From positions 1-64,000 of the forward strand of contig NZ_LAYQ01000023.1 of the NCBI RefSeq assembly GCF_000988205.1: DNA of 64,000 nt, written 5' to 3'. Below, one piece after another: positions 27,378 through 38,000 of the stretch; within the stretch, counting starts at the first letter, position 1; each line of letters opens with the position of its first letter. Source of the DNA: Corynebacterium minutissimum. GTDB lineage: Bacteria > Actinomycetota > Actinomycetes > Mycobacteriales > Mycobacteriaceae. The position numbers were made by a program, and so were the translations under genes. The notes beneath the pieces are model-generated. The model saw nothing but the letters and a program-made list of their open reading frames with translations. It made no database searches and was not told the origin of the DNA.

Positions 27378-30300
27378 ATGCCAAAGCGCAACGACATCAA
27401 TCACGTCCTGGTTATCGGCTCCGGTCCGATTGTTATTGGCCAGGCCTGCGAGTTCGACTACTCCGGTACCCAGGCCTGCCGCGTGCTCAAGGAGGAAGGC
27501 CTGCGCGTTACGCTGGTCAACTCCAACCCGGCAACGATCATGACGGACCCGGAGTTCGCCGACCACACCTATGTGGAGCCCATCGAGCCCGAGTTCATTG
27601 AGAAGATCTTCCAGAAGGAAAAGGAAGAGGGCAACCCCATCGACGCCGTGCTGGCAACCCTGGGCGGCCAGACCGCTCTGAACGCCGCGGTGCAGCTGGA
27701 CCGCCTGGGTATCCTGAAGAAGTACGATATCGAGCTCATCGGTGCCGATATCGATGCGATTGAGCGCGGCGAGGACCGCCAGAAGTTCAAGGATATTGTC
27801 GCCTCCATCGGCGGCGAATCCGCGCGCTCCCGCGTCTGCCACACGATGGAGGAGGTCCACGAGACTGTCGCCGAGCTCGGCCTGCCGGTTGTCGTTCGCC
27901 CGTCGTTTACCATGGGCGGCCTCGGTTCGGGCCTGGCCTTCAACGAGGAGGACCTTGAGCGCATTGCCGGCGGCGGCTTGGCTGCATCCCCAGAGGCGAA
28001 CGTCCTCATCGAGGAGTCCATCCTGGGCTGGAAGGAGTTCGAGCTCGAGCTCATGCGTGACGGCGACGATAACGTGGTGGTCATCGCGTCCATCGAGAAC
28101 GTCGATGCCCTCGGCGTCCACACCGGTGACTCCGTCACCGTGGCGCCGGCCCTGACTCTGACGGATCGCGAGTACCAGAAGATGCGCGACCAGGGTATCG
28201 CCATCATCCGCGAGGTGGGCGTCGACACCGGCGGCTGCAACATCCAGTTCGCAGTGAACCCGGATGATGGCCGCATCATCACCATTGAGATGAACCCGCG
28301 CGTATCCCGCTCCTCGGCGCTGGCCTCCAAGGCCACCGGTTTCCCGATTGCCAAGCTGGCCGCCAAGCTGGCCATTGGCTACACCCTGGATGAGGTGCGC
28401 AATGACATCACCGGTGTGACCCCGGCTGCATTCGAGCCGACTCTGGACTATGTCATCGTCAAGGCTCCACGCTTTGCTTTTGAGAAGTTCCCGGGCGCCG
28501 ATGACACCCTGACCACCACCATGAAGTCTGTGGGCGAGGCCATGGGTATCGGCCGCAACTACATTTCCGGCCTGAATAAGGTCATGCGTTCCCTGGAATC
28601 CAAGCCCGCAGGTTTCTGGACCCAGCCAGATGAGTACTTTGCCGGGGAGCGCGCTACGGATCTCGAGGCCGTTCTCAAGGACCTGGAGCGCCCGACAGAG
28701 GGCCGCATGTACGACGTCGAGCTGGCCCTGCGCCTCGGTGCGACCATCGAGCAGCTGCACGAGCACTCCCACTTGGACCCGTGGTTCCTCGCTGAGTTGG
28801 AGGCGCTGGTCCAGTTCCGCGAGGAGCTCGTGAGTGCGCCGGTTCTTGACGCTGATTTGCTGCGCCGCGCCAAGGTCTTCGGCCTGTCCGATGCCCAGAT
28901 CGCGGCTCTTCGCCCAGAGTTCGCTGGCGAGGATGGCGTGCGCTCCCTGCGCTGGTCCTTGGGTATTCGCCCGGTGTACAAGACCGTCGATACTTGCGCT
29001 GGTGAGTTCGAGGCGCAGACCCCGTACCACTACAGCACTTATGAGCTGGATCCGAACGCTGAGTCCGAGGTCCGCGCAAGCGAGGAGAAGACTAAGGGCA
29101 AGGTCATCATCCTGGCTCTGGCCCGAACCGCATCGGTCAGGGTATCGAGTTTGACTACTCCTGCGTGCATGCCGCCCTGGAGCTTTCCCGCGAGGGCTAC
29201 GAGACGGTCATGGTCAACTGCAACCCGGAGACGGTGTCGACTGACTATGACACGGCAGACCGCCTCTACTTCGAGCCGCTGACTTTCGAGGACGTCATGG
29301 AGGTCTACCACGCGGAGGCCGCGTGCGGTGAGGTTGCCGGCGTCATCGTCCAGCTGGGTGGCCAAACCCCGCTGGGCCTGGCTGAGCGCCTGACCGCTGC
29401 CGGAGTTCCGGTCGTGGGAACCTCGGCCGCTGCCATCGACTTGGCCGAGGACCGCGGTGAATTCGGCAAGGTGCTCGCCGAAGCCGAGCTGCCCGCACCG
29501 GCCTTCGGCACCGCTACCTCCTTCGAGGAGGCCCGCCAGGTCGCCTCGAATATCGGCTACCCGGTATTGGTCCGCCCGTCCTACGTGCTGGGTGGCCGCG
29601 GCATGGAGATCGTCTACGACGAAGATTCGCTGCGCAACTACATCGAGCGCGCTACCGAGATCACCTCGGACCACCCGGTCCTCGTCGACCGCTTCCTGGA
29701 TAACGCCATCGAGATTGACGTCGACGCGCTGTGCGACGGCGAGGAGGTCTACCTCGGCGGCGTGATGGAGCACATCGAGGAGGCCGGTATTCACTCCGGT
29801 GACTCTTCCTGCGCCCTGCCGCCGATGACGCTGGGCCCGGAGGATATTGAGAAGGTGCGGGAGTCGACGCGTCGCCTAGCGCATGGCATCGGCGTCAAGG
29901 GCTTGATGAACGTTCAGTACGCCTTGAAGGATGACACCCTCTACGTCATCGAAGCCAACCCGCGTGCCTCCCGCACCGTGCCTTTCGTCTCCAAGGCCAC
30001 CGGCGTCCCGCTGGCCAAGGCCGCCGCGCGTGTCATGCTGGGGGCATCCATCGCCGAGCTGCGCGAGGAGGGCATCATCCCGTCTACCTACGACGGTGGT
30101 TCCCTGCCGCTGGAGCACCCGATTGCGGTCAAAGAAGCCGTGCTGCCGTTTAACCGCTTCCGTCGCCCCGATGGCCAGCTGCTGGATACTTTGCTGTCCC
30201 CGGAGATGAAGTCCACCGGTGAGGTGATGGGCTTGGCCGATAACTTCGGCGCCGCCTACGCCAAGGGTGAGATGGCCGCCTTCGGCGAGCTGCCCACTGA

Positions 30301-30718
30301 GGGAACCGTGTTTGTCTCCGTAGCCAACCGCGATAAGCGCACGCTCATCTTCCCGATTCAGCGCCTGGCCTACATGGGTTACACCATCGTGGCTACCGCT
30401 GGGACCGCGCAAATGCTGCGCCGCAACGGTGTCGAGTGCGAGGTCGCCCGGAAGGTATCGGAGGCCACGGAGGGCGAGGAGTCCATCGTGGACCAGATTC
30501 TTGCTGGAAAGGTTGATCTCATCCTTAACACCCCGGCAGGCTCCGCCGGTGCCCGCCACGACGGCTATGACATCCGCGCTGCTGCGGTATCCGTGGGCAT
30601 TCCGTTGGTGACGACCGTCCAGGGCGTGACCGCCGCCGTGCAGGGTATTGAGGCTCTGCGTCGCGGGGATCTCAAGGTGCGCGCGCTGCAGGAGCTTGAG
30701 CATGACCCAGCCAACTAG
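27378..30718 (+). CDS. carB: Carbamoyl-phosphate synthase large chain (frameshifted here)
   Basis: CarB makes carbamoyl phosphate from bicarbonate, ammonia and two ATP. The first half ([23 protein letters not shown]-grasp, oligomerisation domain) is in one frame to about 29113. There KVIIL should continue [17 protein letters not shown], but one G of CTGGGC is missing at 29114-29115. The second half then runs in another frame to 30718 and includes the allosteric MGS-like domain ([23 protein letters not shown]). Restored length is about 1113 residues, normal for CarB. The gene is required for growth without uracil and arginine, so sequencing error is likely. Confidence 0.92.
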
Positions 30719-31550
30719 GAAGTTGCCGTCTTTTGGTGAGCGCCTCGTAGCAGCTGGTGCGGAGCGCGGGCGCCTGTGCGTAGGCATCGACCCGCACCCG
30801 CATCTGCTCGAAGCCTGGGGCCTGTCGGTTGATGTGGATGGTCTGCGCACGTTTACGCTGCGCTGTGTAGAGGCCTTCGGCGAGACCGCCGCGGTGGTGA
30901 AGCCACAGGTGGCTTTCTTTGAGCGTTTCGGTTCGCGCGGCTTCGCAGTTCTTGAGGAGGCCCTCGCGGGGCTCCGCGAGCAGGGCTGTCTGAGCCTAGC
31001 GGACGCGAAGCGCGGAGACATCGGTTCCACCATGGCGGGCTACGCACAAGCCTGGTTGGGGGAGGACTCGCCGCTGCGTTCCGATGCTGTGACGGTCTCG
31101 CCCTACCTCGGTGTGGGTGCTTTGAGTCCAGTCTTCGACCTAGCGGAGGAAACTGGACGAGGTGTCTTTGTTCTTGCGGCGACCTCCAATCCGGAGGCCG
31201 TGGCGTTGCAGTCGTTGAGTGTCGACGGCCGCAGCGTTGCGCAGCGCGTCGTCGATGAGCTTGCACAGCGCAACGCCTCTGCGGCTGGGCCAGACACCAC
31301 CGTGGGTGCCCTTGGTGTTGTCGTGGGCGCGACGTTGGAGGCTCCGCCTGCACTAGACCAATTAAACGGTCCGGTGCTGCTGCCGGGTGTGGGCGCCCAG
31401 GGCGCTACGCCCGCCGATGTAAGGGAACTCACCGCAGCGGCGCCCGAGCTCGGCTTTGCCAACGTTTCCCGGGCCATTCTTTCGCAGGGGCCGAGTGTCT
31501 CTGACCTGCGGAAAGCCGTAGTGGATACCGCGGCGGAGTTCCGGGATTAA
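30702..31550 (+). CDS. pyrF: Orotidine 5'-phosphate decarboxylase
   Basis: PyrF decarboxylates OMP to UMP, the last step of the pathway. The 282-residue product is the longer actinobacterial type, with [27 protein letters not shown] and the catalytic [12 protein letters not shown]. The C-terminus has GVGAQG, the phosphate-binding loop. ATG 30702 overlaps the end of carB by 17 bp and has GGAG upstream. It closes the pyr operon. Confidence 0.94.
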   Translation: MTQPTRKLPSFGERLVAAGAERGRLCVGIDPHPHLLEAWGLSVDVDGLRTFTLRCVEAFGETAAVVKPQVAFFERFGSRGFAVLEEALAGLREQGCLSLADAKRGDIGSTMAGYAQAWLGEDSPLRSDAVTVSPYLGVGALSPVFDLAEETGRGVFVLAATSNPEAVALQSLSVDGRSVAQRVVDELAQRNASAAGPDTTVGALGVVVGATLEAPPALDQLNGPVLLPGVGAQGATPADVRELTAAAPELGFANVSRAILSQGPSVSDLRKAVVDTAAEFRD

Positions 31551-31820
31551 TACTCAGACCAGGTGGCGGCGTGCTGGATTAACGGGCGCGCCGTTTACCT
31601 GGTATTTTGTTTAAGGCATGTGCGTTGACGTGCGGGAACCTTTAAAAGAAGGGGGCCGCGTTGCGTCATCGCGTACAGACCAGTGCTAGGATTGCCAGAA
31701 GTCGGTTCGTGGAGGTAGCAAAAGCTATCCCGCGCTGGGGAAACCTTCCCACCGTGAGCCGAGATTCTGGTGCTAGCCATCAGAAGACAATGTTCGAACT
31801 AATGAAATCGGAGGAAACCC

Positions 31821-32141
31821 GTGGCCCTTCCCAAGTTGACAGATGAGCAGCGCAAAGAAGCTCTCGCAAAGGCCGCCGAGGCCCGCAAGGCTCGCGCTGA
31901 GCTCAAGGCTGCGCTGAAGCGTGGCGAGACCAACCTGCAGGAAGTTCTGGAGAAGGCCGAGACCGATGAGATCATCGGCAAGACCAAGGTCTCCGCTCTC
32001 CTCGAGGCCCTGCCGAAGGTTGGCAAGGTCAAGGCTAAGGAAATCATGGAGGACCTGGAGATTGCTCAGACCCGCCGTCTGCGTGGCCTGGGTGACCGTC
32101 AGCGCCGCGCCCTGCTCGAGCGTTTCGGCTACGGCGAGTAA
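31821..32141 (+). CDS. mihF: Actinobacterial integration host factor mIHF
   Basis: mIHF is a small DNA-bending, nucleoid-associated protein specific to actinobacteria and unrelated to HU-type IHF. The 106-residue product has the basic N-terminal helix ([23 protein letters not shown]) and the C-terminal helix-two-turn-helix with [16 protein letters not shown] and [22 protein letters not shown] 31821 has an ideal GGAGG. The 270-bp gap after pyrF contains an extended -10 (TG at 31684-31685, TAGGAT at 31687-31692), so it probably has its own promoter and a leader of over 100 nt. gmk follows after 8 bp. Confidence 0.95.
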   Translation: MALPKLTDEQRKEALAKAAEARKARAELKAALKRGETNLQEVLEKAETDEIIGKTKVSALLEALPKVGKVKAKEIMEDLEIAQTRRLRGLGDRQRRALLERFGYGE

Positions 32142-32149
32142 TTAGCGCA

Positions 32150-32719
32150 ATGGCTGACGAAACTGCACGCGGGCGCCTGGTCGTTCTGGCCGGGCCGTCC
32201 GCTGTGGGCAAATCCACGGTGGTTTCGCGCCTGCGCGACGATGTCGACAACCTCTACTTCAGCGTCTCCATGACGACGCGCCAGCCCCGTCCCGGAGAGA
32301 CTGATGGGGTGGACTACTTCTTCGTCTCACCAGAGACCTTTCAAGAGCATATCGACGCCGGTGACATGCTCGAATGGGCAGAGATCCACGGCGGTTTGCA
32401 GCGTTCCGGGACGCCCGCTCAGCCGGTCCAAGAAGCGATGACGGCTGGACGCCCGGTGTTGGTAGAGGTTGATCTTGCAGGCGCCCGCAACGTGAAGGCG
32501 GCGATGCCGGAGGCGGAAACCGTGTTTCTCGCCCCACCCTCCTGGGAAGTTTTGGTCGAGCGCCTGACAGGGCGTGGGACCGAGCCGCAGGATGTCATTG
32601 ACCGCCGGTTGCAGACCGCTGAGTCGGAGCTTGCCGCGCAAAAGGAGTTCGACCACATCGTTGTCAATGAAGATCTCGATGAGGCCGTTGCCGCTATTAG
32701 TGCTATCCTTCGTGGATAG
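32150..32719 (+). CDS. gmk: Guanylate kinase
   Basis: Gmk converts GMP to GDP with ATP. The 189-residue product has the P-loop GPSAVGKST (15-23), the GMP-binding [19 protein letters not shown] and the lid segment RLTGRGTE. The order mihF-gmk-rpoZ-coaBC-metK-priA is a classic actinobacterial block. An ATG 8 bp after mihF and no terminator between suggest co-transcription. Confidence 0.95.
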   Translation: MADETARGRLVVLAGPSAVGKSTVVSRLRDDVDNLYFSVSMTTRQPRPGETDGVDYFFVSPETFQEHIDAGDMLEWAEIHGGLQRSGTPAQPVQEAMTAGRPVLVEVDLAGARNVKAAMPEAETVFLAPPSWEVLVERLTGRGTEPQDVIDRRLQTAESELAAQKEFDHIVVNEDLDEAVAAISAILRG

Positions 32720-32757
32720 ACCACGATTTTGACCATCTACCAACAGTAAAGGTGCAT

Positions 32758-33060
32758 GTGACCAACGTGACCACACCTGCTAATTCTGAGGCCGTTAAGC
32801 CGGAACCAGTATTCGATCCGCCGACGGGCATTACCGATCCGCCGATCGATGAACTGCTTGGCAAGGTCTCGTCCAAGTACGCTCTGGTGATCTTCGCCGC
32901 TAAGCGCGCACGCCAGATCAACAGCTACTACCAAGAACAGGATGAAGGCGTCTTCGAGTTTGTCGGACCGCTGGTGACCCCGGAACCGGGGGAGAAGCCG
33001 CTGTCCATCGCTTTGCGCGAAATCGAAGCCGGCCTGCTGGACCACGAGGAAGGCAACTAA
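32758..33060 (+). CDS. rpoZ: RNA polymerase omega subunit
   Basis: The omega subunit helps fold and assemble the beta' subunit of RNA polymerase. The 100-residue product has the family core [29 protein letters not shown] and [16 protein letters not shown] 32758 ([11 protein letters not shown]) is preferred because AAAGG lies 5 bp upstream; GTG 32752 overlaps that site. It follows gmk by 38 bp. A strong inverted repeat follows it at 33100-33142. Confidence 0.92.
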   Translation: MTNVTTPANSEAVKPEPVFDPPTGITDPPIDELLGKVSSKYALVIFAAKRARQINSYYQEQDEGVFEFVGPLVTPEPGEKPLSIALREIEAGLLDHEEGN

Positions 33061-33099
33061 GCTTTTCCGTGCCGGTCGCTGCCTACAGCACATTCTGAA

Positions 33100-33142
33100 C
33101 TGAACCCACCCACGTGTCTGCCAAGATACTGGGTGGGTTCAG
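33100..33142 (+). other. Perfect 13-bp inverted repeat between rpoZ and coaBC
   Basis: CTGAACCCACCCA (33100-33112) is exactly complementary to 33130-33142, with a 17-nt loop. No T-run follows on either strand, so it is not a standard intrinsic terminator. It could be a Rho-type or incomplete terminator, a processing site or an RNA element controlling coaBC. Confidence 0.55.
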
Positions 33143-33211
33143 TGCGTCTTGGGTAACATCGTCCGAGTGAAGGACGTACAGCATTTCCAAGAAGCTCAAG
33201 AAAGTAGCGCC

Positions 33212-34480
33212 GTGAATCATCCAGAGTCCGCAGGGGCGGGGTCGGCTCAACGGCGGCGCATCCTCATCGGAGTGGCGGGAGGAATTGCCGCCTACAAGGC
33301 GTGCCATCTTATCCGCGATTTCACTGAGCATGGCGATGATGTTCGCGTGATTCCTACCGAGGCTGCGCTGAACTTCGTTGGGGCAGCGACCTTTGAGGCC
33401 TTGTCGGGGCATCCGGTGTCGACCACGGTCTTTGATGCGGTGGATGAAGTCCAGCACGTCTCCCTAGGCCAGCAAGCGGATGCCATCGTTATTGCCCCGG
33501 CAACCGCGGACCTGATCGCGCGTTTGGCTGGTGGTCGCGCCGACGATCTTCTCAGCGCATCCGCCCTTGTTGCGACGTGTCCGGTGATTATCGCCCCAGC
33601 GATGCACACGGAGATGTGGCTTAACCCGGCAACCCAAGACAACGTGGCTACGCTGCGCCGTCGCGGAGTTACTGTCATGGAGCCCGCCCACGGCCGCTTG
33701 ACCGGTACCGATACGGGCGCAGGCCGGTTACCGGATCCGGAGCAGATCGCGGAGTTTGCTCGCACCATCATTGCCGGGCACCGCGTGGGCCATGATTGGC
33801 AGGGCCGGAAGGTCGTGATCTCCGCTGGCGGCACGCAAGAGAACCTTGACCCAGTGCGCTACTTTGGCAACCGCTCGTCCGGACGACAAGGCTTTGCGTT
33901 GGCTGAGATTGCCGCACAGCGGGGTGCCGATGTCACCATCGTTGCCGGTAATACGGAGGCGCTTCCGGTTCCCTCCGGTGCCGCGGTCGTGCGGGTGACC
34001 TCAACCCGCGATATGCAGGAGGCAATGAATGCAGAGTCCGCCGACGCGGACATCGTTATCATGGCCGCGGCCGTTGCGGACTATCGCCCAGCCTCCGTGG
34101 CTGATTCAAAGATGAAGAAGGGTACCGCGGACGCTGATTTGGCGCATCTGGAACTGGTGGAAAATCCGGATATCCTCAAGGGCCTCGTCGAGCGTCGCGA
34201 CAGTGGCTCCCTCAACCCCGATGCCATCATCGTCGGCTTCGCCGCAGAGACCGGTGATGAGACGACGACTGTCCTGGAGTACGCCCAGCGGAAGTTCGCA
34301 AAGAAGGGCTGCGATGTACTCATGGCCAATGAGGTCGGGGAGGGAAAGGTCTTTGGCCAGCCCACAAGCGCTGGGTGGATCCTGCGGCGTGATGCCGAGC
34401 CAGTGGTGGTTGAGCCTGGCTCGAAACAGGTCGTGGCCGCGCAGATACTTGAAGCTGTGAATGAAATCCTGAAGAAGTAG
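33212..34480 (+). CDS. coaBC: Phosphopantothenoylcysteine decarboxylase / phosphopantothenate-cysteine ligase
   Basis: This bifunctional enzyme joins cysteine to 4'-phosphopantothenate with CTP and decarboxylates the product, on the way to CoA. The 422-residue product has an N-terminal flavoprotein domain (CoaC) with GVAGGIAAYKA, the catalytic-His region VQHVSLGQQAD and PAMHTEMW, and a C-terminal CoaB domain with ISAGGTQENLDPVRYFGNRSSG and MAAAVADYRP. GTG 33212 (MNHPESAG) is chosen because it gives normal length with a modest AGAAAG site. The frame is open to 33149. The window thus has two CoA steps, coaBC and coaD. Confidence 0.92.
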   Translation: MNHPESAGAGSAQRRRILIGVAGGIAAYKACHLIRDFTEHGDDVRVIPTEAALNFVGAATFEALSGHPVSTTVFDAVDEVQHVSLGQQADAIVIAPATADLIARLAGGRADDLLSASALVATCPVIIAPAMHTEMWLNPATQDNVATLRRRGVTVMEPAHGRLTGTDTGAGRLPDPEQIAEFARTIIAGHRVGHDWQGRKVVISAGGTQENLDPVRYFGNRSSGRQGFALAEIAAQRGADVTIVAGNTEALPVPSGAAVVRVTSTRDMQEAMNAESADADIVIMAAAVADYRPASVADSKMKKGTADADLAHLELVENPDILKGLVERRDSGSLNPDAIIVGFAAETGDETTTVLEYAQRKFAKKGCDVLMANEVGEGKVFGQPTSAGWILRRDAEPVVVEPGSKQVVAAQILEAVNEILKK

Positions 34481-34489
34481 TGGTCGTTC

Positions 34490-34518
34490 TTGCAGCTGTA
34501 GACCGCTTGGTCTACGAT
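34490..34518 (+). promoter_or_regulatory. metK promoter with McbR-type operator
   Basis: TTGCAG (34490-34495) and TACGAT (34513-34518) are spaced 17 bp. Between them lies TAGAC-CGCTTG-GTCTA (34499-34514), an exact match to the TAGAC-N6-GTCTA operator of McbR, the corynebacterial repressor of methionine and cysteine genes that responds to S-adenosylhomocysteine. Occupancy would block RNA polymerase directly. A leader of about 70 nt follows with no riboswitch visible. Confidence 0.8.
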
Positions 34519-34595
34519 AGGGCGGTGTTATCAGCCGAGGCGTGGGCAAGGCGCTGTCCCACCCACGACGCGCAGAACTAGCTTAAGGAAAACTT

Positions 34596-35819
34596 GTGAC
34601 TGAAAAAGCTGCACAGGCGGTACGCCTCTTTACCAGCGAATCCGTAACTGAGGGCCACCCGGATAAAATTTGTGACGCGATCTCGGACGCCATTCTTGAC
34701 GCCCTCCTCGAGGAAGACCCCAACGCCCACGTCGCCGTAGAGACCCTCGTGACGACGGGGCAGGTGCACGTCGTGGGCGAGGTGCGCACCACTGGTTATG
34801 TAGAGATCCCCCAGATCGTTCGCAAGACCCTCGTGGAGATTGGCTTTACTTCCTCCGACGTTGGCTTCGACGGCCATACCTGTGGCGTCAACGTCGCCAT
34901 CGGTGAGCAGTCCCAGGAGATCGGGGCTGGCGTGGATGCCTCCACCGAGGTTCGTTCCGGTACCTTTGAAGATGATGACCAGTACGGTGCGGGTGACCAG
35001 GGCCTCATGTTTGGCTATGCCACCAACGAGACCCCGGAGTTTATGCCGTTGCCGATTTCCACGGCGCACCACCTCTCGCGTCGTCTCACTCAGGTGCGCA
35101 AGGAGGGCATCGTGCCTTCCCTGCGCCCCGATGGCAAGACCCAGGTCACCTACGCCTATGACGAGAATGATGTACCCACGCGCCTGGAGACGATCGTCAT
35201 CTCTACCCAGCACGATCCGGACGTAACTCAGGAGTGGTTGGCCGAGCAGCTGCGCACGCACGTCGTCGAATGGGTCGTCAACGACGCCGACTTGAGCAAG
35301 TACTACACCGAAGACACCGAGCTGCTCATCAATCCTTCTGGCTCTTTCATCCTCGGTGGCCCCATGGGTGATGCCGGGCTGACCGGCCGCAAGATCATCG
35401 TGGATACCTATGGCGGCATGGCTCGCCACGGCGGCGGTGCCTTCTCCGGTAAGGATCCGAGCAAGGTGGACCGCTCCGCTGCCTACGCCATGCGTTGGGT
35501 AGCCAAAAATATCGTGGCCGCAGAGCTTGCCGACCGCGCCGAGGTGCAAGTGGCTTATGCCATCGGCCGTGCTAAGCCGGTTGGCCTCTACGTCGAGACC
35601 TTCGGGACTGCGCACGGCGGGCTGAGCGACGCCGACATTCAGGCTGCGGTGGACAAGGTCTTTGATCTGCGCCCGGCCGCCATCATTCGTGAGCTCGACT
35701 TGCAGCGCCCGATTTACCGCCAAACCGCGGCCTACGGTCACTTCGGTCGCACGGATGTCGACCTTCCGTGGGAGGATACCTCACGGGCCGTCGACCTACG
35801 ACGCGCTGCCGGCCTGTAG
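34596..35819 (+). CDS. metK: S-adenosylmethionine synthetase
   Basis: MetK makes S-adenosylmethionine from methionine and ATP. The 407-residue product has all signature segments: [46 protein letters not shown] and the metal-binding residues around them. It starts with GTG after AAGGAAAA. It has its own promoter with an McbR operator. priA begins 11 bp after its stop. Confidence 0.97.
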   Translation: MTEKAAQAVRLFTSESVTEGHPDKICDAISDAILDALLEEDPNAHVAVETLVTTGQVHVVGEVRTTGYVEIPQIVRKTLVEIGFTSSDVGFDGHTCGVNVAIGEQSQEIGAGVDASTEVRSGTFEDDDQYGAGDQGLMFGYATNETPEFMPLPISTAHHLSRRLTQVRKEGIVPSLRPDGKTQVTYAYDENDVPTRLETIVISTQHDPDVTQEWLAEQLRTHVVEWVVNDADLSKYYTEDTELLINPSGSFILGGPMGDAGLTGRKIIVDTYGGMARHGGGAFSGKDPSKVDRSAAYAMRWVAKNIVAAELADRAEVQVAYAIGRAKPVGLYVETFGTAHGGLSDADIQAAVDKVFDLRPAAIIRELDLQRPIYRQTAAYGHFGRTDVDLPWEDTSRAVDLRRAAGL

Positions 35820-35830
35820 AATCGGGCGCT

Positions 35831-37873
35831 ATGCCCAAGAAGACACCCGCCGCCCAACAACCGGTCGCGCGGGTGTTGCCCTTGTTAGGGGTAGCGCACC
35901 TCGACCGCGGCTTCGATTACCTCATTGAGGAGGCGGATTCCGACGCCGCGCAACCGGGCGTGCGCGTGCGCATCCGCTTCAATGGCAGGTTGGTAGACGC
36001 CATCTTGCTCTCGCGCAGCAGCGATTCTGATTTTTCCGGTTCGCTCCGCTATATCGAACGCGTCATTTCCCCCTATGCGGTGTACACACCAACCATGGCG
36101 GCGCTCATCGAATCCCTTGCAGCCCGCTACGGCGGCGTGCGCTCCGATATCATTCGCACCGCCATCCCGGCGCGCCATGCCAAGGCCGAAGAAGCGGATA
36201 TCACCACACCGTGGGAGGAGCTCGGCACGGCAGAGCACCCGGATCTCTCTGCGTGGTCGAGCTACCAGCATGGCGAGTCTTTCGTGGATTCGGTGCTGAC
36301 GGGAAACATTGCGCGGGCAGCGTGGCAGATCGCACCGGGGTCAGATTGGGCTGGCGCGCTTGCGGCCTTGGGCGCTAGCGTGGCGCTGCAAGGCGGCGGG
36401 GTGCTCATGGTTGTGCCGGATCAGCGTGACCTTGACCTGTTGGAAGCGGCGTTTCGTCGGCACCTCTCCGCCAAGCAGATCACGGTGCTCGCGCACAGTA
36501 CTGGCCCGCAGGCTCGCTACCGCCGCTATCTGTCCGCACTGACGGGACAAGCACGCATCGTCATTGGCACACGCTCCGCAGCCTTCGCCCCAGTTAAAGA
36601 TCTTAAGCTGGCCGTTGTCCTGAATGACGGTGACGATAGCCTGGTAGATAACCTTAAGCCCTACGTCCACACGCGCGAGGTGTTGAGCACGCGCTCCGCG
36701 CAGGAAGAGTGCAGCTTTATCCTCGCTGGCCACGCGCGCACGGCCGAAGCCCAGCTGCTGGTTGAATCAGGATGGGCACACGATCTTCTCCCAACTCCGG
36801 AAGCTCTGGAAGCGGCGCGCCCCGATATTGTTGCGGTGGGTGCGTTCGGTATCAATCTAGCGCGGCACATGCAGGGCGGGACGACGTCGGTCAGCGGTCC
36901 AGCTTTTCAAGCCACCCGCGCTGCACTCGACCGCGGTGAACCCGTCCTTGTCCAAGTCCCGCGCAAGGGCTACGCCCCAATTCTGGCGTGTGGGCAGTGT
37001 TCATCCCCGGCACGGTGTCGACACTGCAACGGGCCGCTAGGTTTGCCCTCTGCCCGTGGCGCGGCGGATGGGGCGCAGGATTCCGCCGCGCTTCCCACGT
37101 GTCGCTGGTGCGGGCGTGTCGACGCCCATTACCGCTGTTCCGAGTGTGGTTCCCCACGGCTGCGGGCCATTGTGCTGGGCTCCGAGCGCACCGCCGAGGA
37201 GATGGGGCGCGCCTTTCCCAACACGCGCGTTATCCAATCAGGTGGCTCCACAGTCGTCGACGAGGTCCCTGCCGGCCCCGCGCTGGTGATTGCCACGCCT
37301 GGCGCGGAGCCACGCGTTGCCGAGGGAGGGCACTATGGTGCTGCGCTCCTGGTGGAAACCGGGGCGTTGCTGGGCCGTCAGGATCTCCGAGCTACGGAGG
37401 ATACCTTGACCACATGGGCTGCCGCAGCCACCCTCGTGGCCCCGGCTGCGCAGGGCGGAGCGGTGATCGTGGCAGCAGATGAGCAGCTCCCGCTCGTGGG
37501 CTTCTTTAGCCGGTGGGACATGGTGGGAGCCGCGGCGGCCGAGTTGCAGGCACGCCGCGAGGTACGCTTCCCGCCCGCGGTGCACATGGCGGCCGTCGAC
37601 GGTGCCGATGCCTCGCTCGACGCTTTCCTGGAGCTGGCAGAACTACCGGAGCACGCGGAGCTTCTTGGCCCGGTCCCGCTGCCGCCCGGGGTGAGCTTGC
37701 CGGGCGAGTATGACCACGAACGCGGCGGCGAGCCCCAGCGCCTGCTGATCCGCACGCCATTGGGGCCGCGCTCGGAGCTTGGGCAGGCGCTGCGAACGGC
37801 CAATTCGCTGCGCAGCGCACGCAAGGACGTGTTGCCTCTGCGCATCGCCGTGGACCCGATCAACATCGGATAG
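35831..37873 (+). CDS. priA: Primosomal protein PriA, actinobacterial type without helicase motifs
   Basis: PriA restarts replication at collapsed forks. The 680-residue product keeps the N-terminal DNA-binding domain (VLPLLGVAHLDRGFDYLI, GVRVRIRF) and the zinc-binding cysteines (CGQC, CRHC, CRWC, CSEC). The helicase core is degenerate: no GxGKT is seen where Walker A should be (around residue 190), and the DEEH box is replaced by NDGDD. This matches what is known of actinobacterial PriA, which is thought to act without unwinding. ATG 35831 is chosen to follow the metK stop. Confidence 0.88.
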   Translation: MPKKTPAAQQPVARVLPLLGVAHLDRGFDYLIEEADSDAAQPGVRVRIRFNGRLVDAILLSRSSDSDFSGSLRYIERVISPYAVYTPTMAALIESLAARYGGVRSDIIRTAIPARHAKAEEADITTPWEELGTAEHPDLSAWSSYQHGESFVDSVLTGNIARAAWQIAPGSDWAGALAALGASVALQGGGVLMVVPDQRDLDLLEAAFRRHLSAKQITVLAHSTGPQARYRRYLSALTGQARIVIGTRSAAFAPVKDLKLAVVLNDGDDSLVDNLKPYVHTREVLSTRSAQEECSFILAGHARTAEAQLLVESGWAHDLLPTPEALEAARPDIVAVGAFGINLARHMQGGTTSVSGPAFQATRAALDRGEPVLVQVPRKGYAPILACGQCSSPARCRHCNGPLGLPSARGAADGAQDSAALPTCRWCGRVDAHYRCSECGSPRLRAIVLGSERTAEEMGRAFPNTRVIQSGGSTVVDEVPAGPALVIATPGAEPRVAEGGHYGAALLVETGALLGRQDLRATEDTLTTWAAAATLVAPAAQGGAVIVAADEQLPLVGFFSRWDMVGAAAAELQARREVRFPPAVHMAAVDGADASLDAFLELAELPEHAELLGPVPLPPGVSLPGEYDHERGGEPQRLLIRTPLGPRSELGQALRTANSLRSARKDVLPLRIAVDPINIG

Positions 37874-37908
37874 ACAGTGCAGCCGACCCCACCCCTGGAG
37901 GGCACGCA

Positions 37909-37972
37909 CTGCTTACTGTGAACTATTCTCGGTGCAGGAGCACTACGGATGGCAATCCCTGCTTACCGTGAA
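37909..37972 (+). repeat. 14-bp direct repeat upstream of def, copies 50 bp apart
   Basis: CTGCTTACTGTGAA (37909-37922) and CTGCTTACCGTGAA (37959-37972) differ at one base and begin exactly 50 bp apart, in the 127-bp gap between priA and def. A -10-like TATTCT lies at 37924-37929 between them. They may be paired binding sites controlling def-fmt-rsmB. No regulator is known to me for this motif. Confidence 0.4.
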
Positions 37973-38000
37973 AGACTGCAAACCACGAGGAGTTCATATT

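Noticed and set aside
26490..29030. 846-codon open frame on the minus strand opposite carA and carB
   Set aside because: A long antisense frame is expected opposite highly biased GC-rich codons. It has no family features, and the plus strand encodes unmistakable CarA and CarB.
27378..30718. Programmed frameshifting in carB and the other split genes
   Set aside because: No slippery heptamer with a downstream pseudoknot is seen, all nine events go the same way, and they occur in unrelated genes. Base-calling loss is simpler.
34519..34595. SAM riboswitch upstream of metK
   Set aside because: The leader is only about 70 nt and lacks the needed helices. The McbR operator explains the control.
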